Source: Morella rubra
Taxonomy: Eukaryota; Streptophyta; Magnoliopsida; Fagales; Myricaceae
Length of the DNA stretch: 64,000 bases
Direction: 5' to 3'
Assembly: GCA_003952965.2 (NCBI GenBank)
Contig: CM025855.1
Location: 19,001,792 to 19,065,791 of the forward strand
Below are positions 22,681 through 33,776 of this stretch, in pieces. The position numbers were made by a program, and so were the translations under genes. Below the pieces are notes generated by a model. The model worked only from the letters and a program-made list of their open reading frames with translations, ran no database searches and was not told where the DNA came from. How positions within the stretch are numbered: the first letter of the stretch is position 1; each line of letters opens with the position of its first letter.

Positions 22681-23026
22681 AAGGTTCCAATGAACTCAAA
22701 CCTTTCAAATTCCGAAAGACTTCTGTAGTCCTTTTGGAGGTTTCATGGACCTGTTGTGACTTGACTGTCATTGAATTGCTTATCCCTGAATATACTACAA
22801 CTTTGGCTTCATGAGATGAATCACTTGGAAGTGACTTTGTTGGATTTGGGCTGGTTGAGGTTCTCGGGAGTGATTGGGATACTAGATGACTGTCCCTAGC
22901 AGAATTGCTAAAACCAGGGCCCAGAAAAATTGCTCTAGAGGAAGTGTCTTCATATTCATATCTATCCTCCCAACGTTCCGTATGGCAACAAAGGATGAAA
23001 CGCAAGATTTCAAGAAACACAGACAT

Positions 23027-25855
23027 ATCGGCCTTTTAGCTCAAACCGCATGTGAACACCTAACCCCTGTCTGGTGCTAAGAAAAAATAAAGGACGAGGT
23101 TTCAGAATGTGAAACTTGAAATTCTCAACCCAACCAAGAATGCAGTAAATTCGGCTAAGCTGACCAGACATTAATGTCTTATGAAGTTCGAAACAATTAA
23201 TCCCCTAAATCATTTAAATTTGTTACGTTTATTAGTAATAAGAAAAAGAATCTGACTGATCATTAGAATATACGGGATTGGAAATACTCATATCAAACAT
23301 GCAGACCCTTTTTTCATGTGTACGTGAGAGAGAGAGAGAGTTTAGAAGAAATGAGAACAGGTAAAGAAAAGGAAACAAGACGACGACTTCCATACTTAAC
23401 AAGTGCGTGACCTCTAAATGAAAAGCAGAACACAAGTGGGTGATCGGTGATGGTTTTTGATTTCTCAAGGTCAGCGTGATAAAAGACCTAGCAACCAAGA
23501 CTCCCATCTCTTTCTTTACAGTTTCAACTCTTTAACAGATACGAAACAGATCACCAAATGCTTATTTTTTTACCTGTTTACAACTTTTTAATTCTTCGAG
23601 TGGTAATAAACGAAACAAAGTTTAAGCCCAGGTAATAAACGAAACTTGTTGTATTCCTGTTTCACATTGTTGTTCCTTCTACCTGGATTCCGAACTAAGG
23701 TCCTTACCAGCTGCTTTTTAGGGTCGAAAGAGGAGGTTCAGCCTGGTGAAGGAGCTGCTTTAAGGAATTGTGGAAAATGGGGTATGCCGATGGATTGGGC
23801 GAGGATGGGGAGGTGTTTTTTTGTCACCACCGTCTGTTGTTCATAAGAAGGATTTTACTTTTTACTCTATACGAATAATATTGCGGTTGTATAAATTTTT
23901 ATTTCTTCAGATAATAAACAGAAGGCTGAATCACTCTGTTGCCTTGAAGATAAAAAAAAAATTTATATCCATTTAAAAAGAATTTAAAAAAAAGAAAAAA
24001 TTTTAAATATTTAGAATAATAAGTATATAGATTAGAAAAAATTTGAAATTGATCTAATTTGAAAGAAATCTTAAAAAATGAATCATTAAAAATAAAAATG
24101 ATATTTTTTAAAAAAGAATATTTTTTAAATAAAATTATTGAAATTCTATTTCAATAATCTATTTATTTTTAGAATTTTTATTTATTTTTTAAAATTTAAT
24201 TTTGAAAGAGCATTTAGATCATTTTGCATGATTTTCTGTCGAACTTAACTCCTAATGGGAGGCGTGAATTGATGATTTTTAAAAATTAAGTGTCTCAAAT
24301 CGCCTTTTTGATAGTTGCGGTACCAATTTAATTTTTACTTATATTTACAGGATTAATTATGACTTTACCCCTTGTTTAATTTAGAACTCCATTCTCTGGA
24401 AATGGTGTGTGGGATTTAGGGAGTGGTAGAATAACTTTTGTAAATACAACCACTTGAAGATTGACTTGTAACGAGGCCAAATCTCTAGTCTAATCCGTCT
24501 CAGAAACGAAAAACTTACTATTGCATATGTTATGACAAAAGCTGGTCCATGCAAATATAACAAGCTTCGCTAATGTTCCTAAAATGAGGCATCCAAAAGT
24601 TGCTTCTATTCATTTTCAAAGCCCAAGGACCATCATCAAACAATAATTCGAAAAATGCCCCTTGCCACACTCAACGAGTATCTGATTTCTGTAGCATATT
24701 TCCCAAGCAAGAGCAGCAATTTCTGACCATGGAGACTAAACCAAAAAAGAGACGATCTTTTCCAAGTTACTAAGAAAAAAAGTCTCTAATATTAGCATTA
24801 AAATCGAAGTTAGGCAAAAATCCCTAACAAACAATATATTTGTTTGCAACATGTCCTCGTTTTATTGTCATTCCATAAGAGAGAAACAAGAAAAGAATCA
24901 TTCAGAAGAGGAAACATCCGAACCTAATTTTGATTCACATCACTTTAATAGTTTAGTTCACATTCAACATTTTTCTTATCATTCGCTAAAAACTATATTT
25001 TAAGAGTTTTTTTTTTATTTAAATAGATCAAAGCAGGGGGATTGTAAAATCTGGGTTTGTAACAAGCAAGCAATATTCTTTTTGACTTCCATTATGTACT
25101 TGAAAGAGAAAAAGTTGGGTTAAAAACAACCAACACCAGTTGTGAAGTCTCAGAAAGAGCAAATCTTTGTAAATCAACTTGGAAAAACAGTTTACCAATA
25201 TGCATTTTCAAAAAAAAAATTTGGATCCTTGACCTTTGCATTCTCCACTTTCAAAACATGGAACTTCACTTTCAAAACATGCACCAAACACGCACCAAGT
25301 TTCTCCCCAGTCCATCCTTCTCAGTCACCGAACAGCTTTCCTATGTCTTCTATAACAATATTGCTCTTGGAAGAATCAAAATAGAGAATCATTCGTAGTG
25401 GAACTTCTCTCAATTAGTCTAAAGAATGAATTTTTAGTCCAAAGAATATTTGCAAAATGCTAGTATATCCAGTTATTACAAAAACAATTTTCATCGAACA
25501 AAATTTTAGAGATGACATTGTTAAAGGAGCGTATGGAAAAATATGTCAAATAGCTATTAGACCTACAAGCAACCATCAAGCATAAGCTTGCAACAAAATC
25601 GAAGATATTCTTTAGTTTACATATATATACTATCTCAAAGTCTTTATACAAAAAATTCCAAACTACCTGCACACAATCGCAATACAACACATACTCCCAG
25701 AGGTCTACGAGGCTCCTATACCGTTCACATTGTAAATGCTCCTCATCATCATCGCATGACACCTGGAAGGAATAAAAAAAAGACAGTTATGACCATGGTA
25801 ATGTAAAATGGAATATAAGCATAGAATATGACAACGTACCTCTAAATCATCCTCT
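23027..25855. other. Gene-poor AT-rich intergenic region
   Basis: It holds a short (GAGA)n run at 23325-23340 and strongly AT-rich low-complexity DNA at 23950-24200. Open frames are short and without recognisable domains. The first few hundred bases should include the promoter of the SDE3-like gene, but no clear TATA element could be chosen. Confidence 0.6.
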
Positions 25856-25859
25856 AACT

Positions 25860-28063
25860 ACAAGTGGCGAGCTACTGGTTGGGATGCTGCAACCATGCTA
25901 CTATTCCGATCGCCTCGTGGCTTTTTTCTTAGTTCAAGCACGCTCTTCAACCGCTTGTTGCCTCAATGCTTTGGCTCCCATGTCTTGAATCCCTTTGCAA
26001 CCACCGCTAGAGCTCCATCTACTGTTGTAGCATCAGCTGCTTCGCTAATCTCACCTAGCTCTGTGGCAAGCGTCAACTGAGCAAGCTCATTAGCCAGTCC
26101 AGTGTGGTAATGCTGGAGAACCTCCTATGATTTTGGATCATTCTCATATTTCCAAATAAAGGAAGAATAGAGGTTCATATATCTCCGTCGACTGGTTGTC
26201 CTCTCCAAATTCGAATTAGCCCCTACATTTGACGCAGACTCTGGTACAACTGTCAGCCTTGTCCTTCTTATCTACCGCCTTAGAATATACTTATCTGGGA
26301 TAAAGAATATAACCCTCCCCTGTTTCAATAACCACATGATGTGGTAGCAAATGACACCAACAAAATTGAAGTATTTGCAGCTACATTGGTGAAACTCATT
26401 GGTAGTGGTAGTTACATATCGTTTCGTCGTTGAACAGTTATGAGTTGGCTCAGGGCTGCACATATGTACCTTGACCTCTTCAGATCTAGTAGTCCCCCTC
26501 CAACAATAAAATGCAATGCAATAAACCTTCTTTGCTTATTCCACAAAAAGATTCAAAACATTTGGAGTGTATACTTTTGACGTGTGAATACAAAACGGGC
26601 CATCAATCCGCAGAAGAGATAATTTGTCCAGCATCTCAAAATTTGATCTAAACTCCTTGTACCTTATGTCATCAATTGCTCGTTGAAAGTGTTGAAAAAA
26701 TCGGGGCATATTCATTGCTGTCTTCAAATACTTACACAAGGTTGCATTAAAACTTTCACTCAACTGTGTAGTTCTCTTACCCACACAAAAAATGTTTCAT
26801 ACATGTGTTGGGGCCCACTTCTCATGCTTTTTATATATCTTTTGCAACCACTAATTGTCTTGGAGATTATGGTCTTCAATCATCTTAGACCATGTAAGGT
26901 CAAAATCATTTACATCACTATCAAAGAGAAACTTATCTCAATCTTTTTTGAAGTCCTTACTGCCAAATAATGGACTAAGATTCTTTACTGCATTTTGGTT
27001 AATATGCCACATACAAAGAAAGTGATGTGTGTCTGGCAAGGTAGTGGAGATTCCAGCAAGCATGTTAGCATTTTGATCAATAAAAAGAGATTCTGGTGTC
27101 TTTCCTTCCATACACTCAACGAAAGTCTCAAATAGTCACTTGAATGTTTGACCTGTCTTATCATACAACAAGCATGCCCCAAACACTACCTTCTCCCTGT
27201 GATGATTAACTCCAAGAAATGCCTCTAATGGCCTATGCTCGTGGTTTGTTCTGTATGTGGTATCAAACAACACAAAGTTTCCAAAGAATGCATAATCATT
27301 CTGCATGTCGTGGTCAGATCAGAATATATTAGTTATATGTTCATCATCGTCCCAGATAACTATGAAGAAGAATTGTGAATTCTTTCGTTGCTGAGCACCA
27401 AACCAATTAATAAAGACACCATCTACTCCATCTTCCATGGACTTACTTCTTCTACTACTTAAATAATTTTATAGGTCCATTTTGGTGAATCCCAAGTGCT
27501 CTCTACCCCCAACCCGAGCCGCCATCAAATCATGTGCTAGCTTCGGGGGGATGCCTGCTGTGTCTGCATCATCGCACTCTAGACGTTGCAACTCATTGAT
27601 TCGTCTATGTGATCGAAGTAAGTAGGCTTTCGATGGCATAGCTAATTCACGGTTGTGATGTGCACACCAATCAAATGTGTAATACTTCCCATATAGCTGT
27701 CGTTGAACAGTCAAACTTGTAAAACACCCACATCTAGTATTCTGCCATTCCTTTTTAAAAGGCACAATGAGTTCTTTCTCCTTTCTTAACCCTTCTTTGT
27801 TGCACACAAATGTTTTGACTATGTAATACCCATTTTCTTTTCTCTTGAACTTACCCTGCCTACGAATGCTAAATCCAGTGCTAATTGTATAACGATTGTA
27901 CCAATTGTAAGTATGTTCTTCATCCCTAAACTCTAAGTTCCAAATATTTACAGTCTTCTCATTGTCTACCTTAACCATTTCACCTGCACAGTCCAAACAT
28001 TCCAAAAGAAACAAATGAAGATCTATTTGAATCCATCCACAGATAGACCAAAAAAATTGAGGA
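25860..28063 (-). pseudogene. FAR1/FHY3-type MULE transposase, decayed
   Basis: FAR1-type proteins are Mutator-like transposases, some domesticated as light-signalling transcription factors. In order on the minus strand: FAR1 DNA-binding domain (about 27960-27620) with FRDEEHTYNWYNRY, GFSIRRQGKFKRK and RCGCFTSLTVQ; MULE domain (about 27440-26950) with VLFDTTYRTN (first catalytic Asp), FIDQNANMLAGI (second) and HFLCMWHINQNAVKNL; then RTTQLSESFNATLCKYL; and a SWIM zinc finger CSCKYFNFVGVICYH at about 26375-26331. About ten nonsense codons interrupt it and I saw no terminal inverted repeats. The N-terminal side is abutted by the hAT element at 28099. Gene order and spacing are otherwise normal, so it is an old single copy decayed by point mutations. 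Confidence 0.82.
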
Positions 28064-28090
28064 ACCTTCCGAGTTTGAGGTACTACTAGA

Positions 28091-28098
28091 CCCACGCC
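28091..28098 (+). repeat. 8-bp target duplication, left copy
   Basis: CCCACGCC here and CCCATGCC at 28853-28860 (7 of 8) flank the hAT-like element. Confidence 0.8.
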
Positions 28099-28852
28099 TA
28101 GGGGTGGTTAACGGTAGTGTAGGTGACGGTTTGGCGAAAACCGTCACCGTCACCGCAATTGACGGAATCACATAATTGACACCGTCACCGCACCGCTAAG
28201 GCACAATAACCGCCCTTGCCGGTGACGGTATTAACGGTAACGGTTATACGGTAACCGCTTAAATCGTATAACCATTGGGCAAAAAAATGGATTTTTTTTT
28301 TTTGGGCTTTTTATTTTTTTCACTGTTTTAGCTGTTTTTCTTGGTTTTTTTTGGACCATTAAGACCATTTGATGCCTATATATAAGCAACAAATATAATC
28401 ATTAAATATCATAACCTGTTTAAATTTTCAACATAATATCATAATCAATAATCATATCAAATGGACAAATATCATAACCTATTCAAATATAATATCATAA
28501 TCATAACAAATATAATAAGTTGTCCAAAAGTCAACATAATATCATATTCAAACATAAAGACTAAAGTCTAATAAAAGTGTCCAACAATGTGACATAAACC
28601 AACTAAAATATTCCAACAAAAGTATGTCACATAATCAATAATCATCTCAAATCTCAACTAGGGATGGTTAACGGTAGTGTAAGTGACGGTTTGGCGAAAA
28701 CCGTCACCGTCACCGCAATTGACGGAATCACATATTTGACACCGCCACCGCATCGCTAAGGCACAATAACCGTCCTTGTCGGTTACGGTACCGGTAGCAG
28801 TGGCGGTTTTAGCGGTTAAAACAGCCACCACCGGTGAAAATAAGCACCTCTA
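28099..28852. mobile_element. Non-autonomous hAT-like element with duplicated end region
   Basis: Ends are TAGGGGTGGTTA and, inverted, TAGAGGTGCTTA, with an 8-bp flanking duplication as made by hAT transposases. It encodes no transposase. The first ~165 bp (28099-28262, with GTGACGGTTTGGCGAAAACC) recur at 28659-28800 with few changes, in the same orientation. The middle (28300-28650) is AT-rich with ATATCATAA-type iterations. It probably arose by insertion or end duplication between two related copies. Confidence 0.78.
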
Positions 28853-28860
28853 CCCATGCC

Positions 28861-30860
28861 TATTCATATTCGGGTTAATACTCTGTATCTCTGCCATTTA
28901 TCAACATGATAACTTCAATAACCCAAGTTAGTAAAAGAGCCAAAATCGCTAAAAATAAAAATAAAATAAAGAAAAAAAGGATTAGCATATAATAAACATT
29001 AAACAGGTAAATGGACAACGGCTCACCAATTAGTTGCTCCAATTCAATATGCAGAAAATCCTTTATTTCTAAAAGTATATTGGACAAAGAAGAAACAAAT
29101 AAAAAAGAATGAGACCGTCTCAAATTTTCACTAAACACATTAAGGAATAAGAAGGCAATGTAGGGTAAACCTACTTGATATAAAGTCATCTGGACTTTGC
29201 AGACTCAATAATTATTGTTATTCAAGTGGTGAGTTATCCTTCTTTACAACACACCTCTAACACTTGTGAGGACTACAAATTCACACCCAACCTTCACTTA
29301 TCCCTCATGCTCATTCCAACTGGGGTGAGTACTTTGCAACAAGCAAGCAAGCATAAGAAATTAATTCAGCAACACCATAATTGGGTCTATTAAACTAGAT
29401 AAACAATATTTCACCTGAATAAATTCGTGATATGAATTTTGAAACATACATCATTATAAATTCAAATTCTATTAGAGCTAGTTGTGTCATGCATGCAAAT
29501 TCAATGTCTCTGCTCAAAACAAGGGAAAACTTTGATGATCTCTATGCTACACCAAGCAAAAATCCATATAACAGTTGACACAACGAAGGAATATAACTCC
29601 AAAACTTTTATGGCCCTACAGTACATAGAAAAGAGTGACATTACTTTTAATCAACTAACCGATGAATCATATTTATCACAGGCTTACAAAGCAGCAAATT
29701 GGCTACCCAATTAGCAGCTACCTAATGAGGCTCCCAAAAAGTCTTATATCTAAAATTAAAACTTTTTGTACAGCAATGGCTTTTGTATGAAGTCCATACT
29801 ATTCAACAATGAAAACCTGCAGCTGGGAAGTCGACGCTCTGCACTTCTTTCTCAGGCCAATACCTATAGCTATTAGCCAACGTCAGCCCAACCTTCACGC
29901 TCCATTGCAATTTGTCCCTTGACATCTGTGCTGCAATTAATGGTGCACCATGCACTCACTAGGCAAATAACCATCTAGTCAGACATTAATTAACCTTAAG
30001 AAAAAGGAAAACAAAAGACAAAGCAAAACTCTAGGATGCCTTTTTATAATAATACATGGTGCTTACACATCTGTTGTTATTTTTGGGGAAAATATCAAAA
30101 ACTATTGTGTTGGGCTTTGAATAAAAATACATCTTTACAACTTTGACCATAGATGAATGTCCATGTCTAGTCTTAAGTCTTTGGAACAAATTTTCTCGTC
30201 AGGCCTAATTTGCCACCTTTTTTTCTACTCCATGCATGCCAAACTACTCAAAGATTTGATTTTAACGCCTATTATATAGACTGCAACTTAATAAATATGA
30301 TAAAAAAAAATTACCCGGAGGCATGTGCGCTCTGCAAGACGAAGGAGGCGTGTTTTGCAAGAGAGGTATAGGGAAGATGGAGAAAAACAGGGTGGAACGA
30401 AGAAGCGTGTTCGGAAAGCCGAAGGAATGTTCGAAAAAATCTAATTACAAGAGAAAGCTGAGCCATGCTGAGCCAAAACCAAGCCACGAGCCGGTCTCAC
30501 CCCCATTAAATGAGCTATCTAAATCCTATCCCTTGGATTTGAAAAATTAAATCTTAATCGTTCCTTTGGAACTCTTTGAACACCACTTCTTTGGACCAAA
30601 TCTTTTCCCTGCCCACTAGTGTCTGGCTATGTCAGCGAGTTGGTCCACCGGTGTCCGGTAGTGGGTCTCAACATTTTGGTAAAGCAACATGTCAGGCACA
30701 GAGTATGCAAAAATATTTCGTACGATGAAGAGTCCATTTCTCTCTCTTCGTATTTGTGTCATGTGGAATTTTAATATATGCGTTATTAATATGTAATCAT
30801 AAAGCTTAATGTCAAAATGTACGTTAACTGTTGTAATGGTATTAATTTTATCGGTACTAG
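28861..30860. other. Noncoding AT-rich region
   Basis: No gene recognised. The short open frames at 29484-29714 and 30323-30550 have no domain and no neighbours to support them. Confidence 0.55.
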
Positions 30861-30861
30861 T

Positions 30862-32080
30862 GTAAGTCCAAGGATTAAGGCAACCCAAGAGAGGGGTGAA
30901 TTGGGTTTCAAAATTTTTTGGTTATAACCCCCAAAAACGTGTTTGTACAGTAAAGGATAATTAGCACAAGTATTTAAACAAGTATTGATGCGATAAGTAA
31001 ATAAGTGCTAAAAGTAAAGAGTAAGGTTTAGATAAGCAAACACGAGATTTTTAGGTGGTTCAGCAAACCTCACTACATCCACCCCTCAAGCTCCTTCACT
31101 GAGCCTTGAGGTTTTCCCACTATCTTCCAAATAGTGTACACTCTAGCTTTCGGGTGCTAGAGAACCGTACAAGTGTTTTCCCGGCTCAACACTCAAACCC
31201 AAGTGATTTTCGGCTCACCACTCACAACCCAACCAAGCTTGAGATATACCCTCTCTAAGCTTTTTCTTTAGTGAACAACCTCACTAAAGGAATCACCTCT
31301 TTTGGATAGGAAGATACAAGAATAAACTCTCTCAAATAGTAGATAAGAAAATGAAAAGCTCTATCTCTTTGATTCACACAATGACAGAGATGTGAAAATG
31401 TAATTTGTGTGAATGATATGAGAAATATAAATAAGAAGGTTTAAGATATTTCTCAAGCTATGTAAAATGATATGTGGTCGTTCTCTCTTGTTTTGAGACA
31501 TTAGGAAGGTCTTTATATCGGCCACAAACAAAAACTAGTCGTTTTTAGCCGTTGGGGGTCAATCTGACAATTTTACCTTTGTACCGATCGACCGCTTCAA
31601 CTAGCCGTTGCTCAACGGTCATAAAATTTGAATGCTGTCAAATTTTGTCTCATCATCCGCTTCATGTAGCAGTCGACCGCTACAATTAAAAAGCCCCTTT
31701 TTGACGTTTTTGAAATCTCACTTCAAAAACCAACTTCCCAAAAGTATAACCAAGGCTTGGGAGTTTATATAGGGATGATTTGAAAACATTTAAAGCGCAT
31801 TTTGGTTGTCAAACATGTGATAAGAAGATTATGCACGGTTTGAAAAATATGCAAGTGTGTGATTCAAATCCTTGTCAAAAGTGAAACTAAGAGTTACAAG
31901 GTTATACCCTATGGTCTTGAATCTTCACTTTTGAGCTCCTTGCATCTTCTTGATCTTCAATCTCTTGTCTTTGGCTCTTTGATAAAAATGTCTTTGTCTT
32001 TGAAGATGTTCATTTTGTAAACTTAATCCATTTATTGAAATCATCAAAATATTGATTGTAAACAAAAGCCAACAACTAGG
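30862..32080. other. Dispersed-repeat-like noncoding block
   Basis: It begins with the phrase AACCCAAGAGAGGGGTGAAT, of a kind I associate with plant dispersed repeats, and continues as a distinctive, less AT-rich segment with many short repeated phrases (TCGACCGCTTCA / TCGACCGCTACA). No ends, target duplication or protein could be defined, so class assignment is left open. Confidence 0.3.
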
Positions 32081-32779
32081 GATACTATCTACCGATGATA
32101 AAGATAATCCTTAAAACTGTGTAATTCTATATCCTATCACAAACCAAATAATTACCGAGCCACAGATCCTGAAGATGACTTTAAAAAATTGTCAACACTT
32201 GATAGTTTGAATAGTATCTTTCAAGCTTAAGGAGGTATATGTCTTTAGAACAACTAATTTTTCCTTTTATGAGTATGGTTTTTTTTTTTATATAAATGAG
32301 TAAGTTTGGTTTCAAAAGAGAGGGGATTGTGTTTTTTTTTTTTTTCTTTTACCATCCAATGTGTATCTCCAATAAGCACGTCTAGCATATTCATATTACA
32401 GTAGAACTAAATTCCTACATGTTTATCTTTATCTATCTTTTATATTTTTCTATTTTTTTTCTTTGTTATTTAAGTTTCTTACACTATAAAATTCGTTTGC
32501 TGCTTCAAATTGGGATGAATAATTAGTGGGCTTCTTTTTAATTGATTGAGTTCTAAATTCTACTATGAATTTCTAAATTTTAGGGTGGTGACTTCTTTTT
32601 TATGTCAACTTTTTATGTAGCTACAAATGATATTAACTTGTGTTCCACCTAAATAAATTAATGAGGCAGTAAGATTAGGTTGTTGGGTTATGTGTTTTCC
32701 TGCTGCTCTGTAGTAATCAACAATTTATTAACTAAGTGTTTCAAATAAAAATGTCAAAATTTTGATTAAGAAAATAAAT
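32081..32779. other. AT-rich intergenic DNA
   Basis: Several T-tracts (for example 32281-32290 and 32332-32345). Nothing else seen. Confidence 0.6.
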
Positions 32780-32788
32780 ATAAAATAA
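32780..32788 (+). repeat. 9-bp target duplication, left copy
   Basis: ATAAAATAA here and ATAAAATGA at 39181-39189 (8 of 9) flank the MULE. Nine bp is the Mutator hallmark. Confidence 0.85.
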
Positions 32789-33032
32789 GGGGTAAAGTCA
32801 CTTTGAGCCCTCAAAATTGCACACAAATGTCAAAGAGGACTCCAAACTATCAATTTTGACACATTAAACCCACTAACTTCCCAATCTATCAATTTGAGCC
32901 CTCCGTCAAATTGACTAAACAGTAGTGACATGCGCAGCAGGTGCAGTTTTTAAATAAAATTTGACAAAATTTTCCTCAGTCTCAAAACGACAGCTTCGAA
33001 ATCATCCTCTTCCAACATTTTCGAACATTTTT
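32789..33032 (+). repeat. MULE left terminal inverted repeat
   Basis: Matches the complement of 38937-39180 with small indels, through blocks such as TTGCACACAAATGTCAAA and TCAGTCTCAAAACGACA. The match fades near 33032. Confidence 0.88.
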
Positions 33033-33776
33033 GCATCTTCTATTGCAAGCAACTCCCATAACATTCGAAAGCATCCTCTGCAACTACCATCCCCGTTCTC
33101 ACGAGGAAGTCTCAAAGCATTGAATCCCTAACAAAGAAGCAACCAATGAACAAGTGCAACGATTATTTGGGTGACGAAATCACAAACAGAAATTCACAGG
33201 TTGCCATCGAAGCAGCGTTCTTCGAAGATCGATAAGTCGGATGATGCTTAATCATTGTGTTATTTTGCGTGTTTAGGAATAAATCTAATTGCATATTATG
33301 AACATTACTTGTAGTTGGTAGTGTGTGTGAGTGATTCTGTTTTGGTGGTGAAGCTAGGGTTTTCGTGATTTTGGGATTTTGCATAATGTGCTTTGGATTG
33401 TGGATATCTGTTGGCAGATTTAGGTGCTTCTATGATTGAGTAAAAGAGTTGCATGCATTGTGAGTAATTGTTGGCAGATTGCATGTGTTTGAGTATTTGC
33501 AAGATATGAATATGTTAAAAAAAGGGGAAAAGTATGTCATGTGCATGTGTTTGTACTGGTCCCAAGTTAGTGAATCATTTTGGCATTATATTATGATGTT
33601 GTCGACACCCTCATCTCATCTTTCATTCGGGCACTTAAAGTAAGAGTTTCTGTTTTGAAGTGGTCTCATGTGCTTTAGATGTTGTTTTGAAGTGGTCCCG
33701 AGGTTAAACTTTGTTGATTAACCATTACTTTACATGCATTTTCTCATTTCAACTATGTTCCTACAAGTGGTCTCCA

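Larger units (their letters stand above)
16834..23026 (-). pseudogene. SDE3-like (MOV10-type) RNA helicase, degenerate and truncated
   Basis: SDE3/MOV10 proteins are SF1 RNA helicases of RNA silencing. Exon 1 (23026-21917) encodes an N-terminus with a Ser/Pro/Lys-rich tract (about residues 110-300), then YVWIEKSTLPIYAIPKNIEG and YKDYFASLLYAEEFYVK before a GTAAGC donor. Exon 2 (19173-18953) continues KWENFQLKNVTLELHEAEIS. Exon 3 (17780-16834) begins GIIHRVKKSSFVLVEFEDDF. It holds the family stretch with RYDKHNLEQSSAIRQIL, PPYLVAGPPC where a P-loop G-x-G-K-T would follow, LVCAPTNITSDGLMRSL, and FLVDVSS where helicases have D-E-A. It stops at FEGLS. Exon 2 lacks one base near 19020 (RPF then LLSRDF in another frame): 221 bp should be 222 for exon 3 to be in phase. 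Exon 3 has a second single-base shift near 17430. Motifs IV-VI are absent. It is either a pseudogene or a member of a non-catalytic subfamily with assembly errors. Confidence 0.75.
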
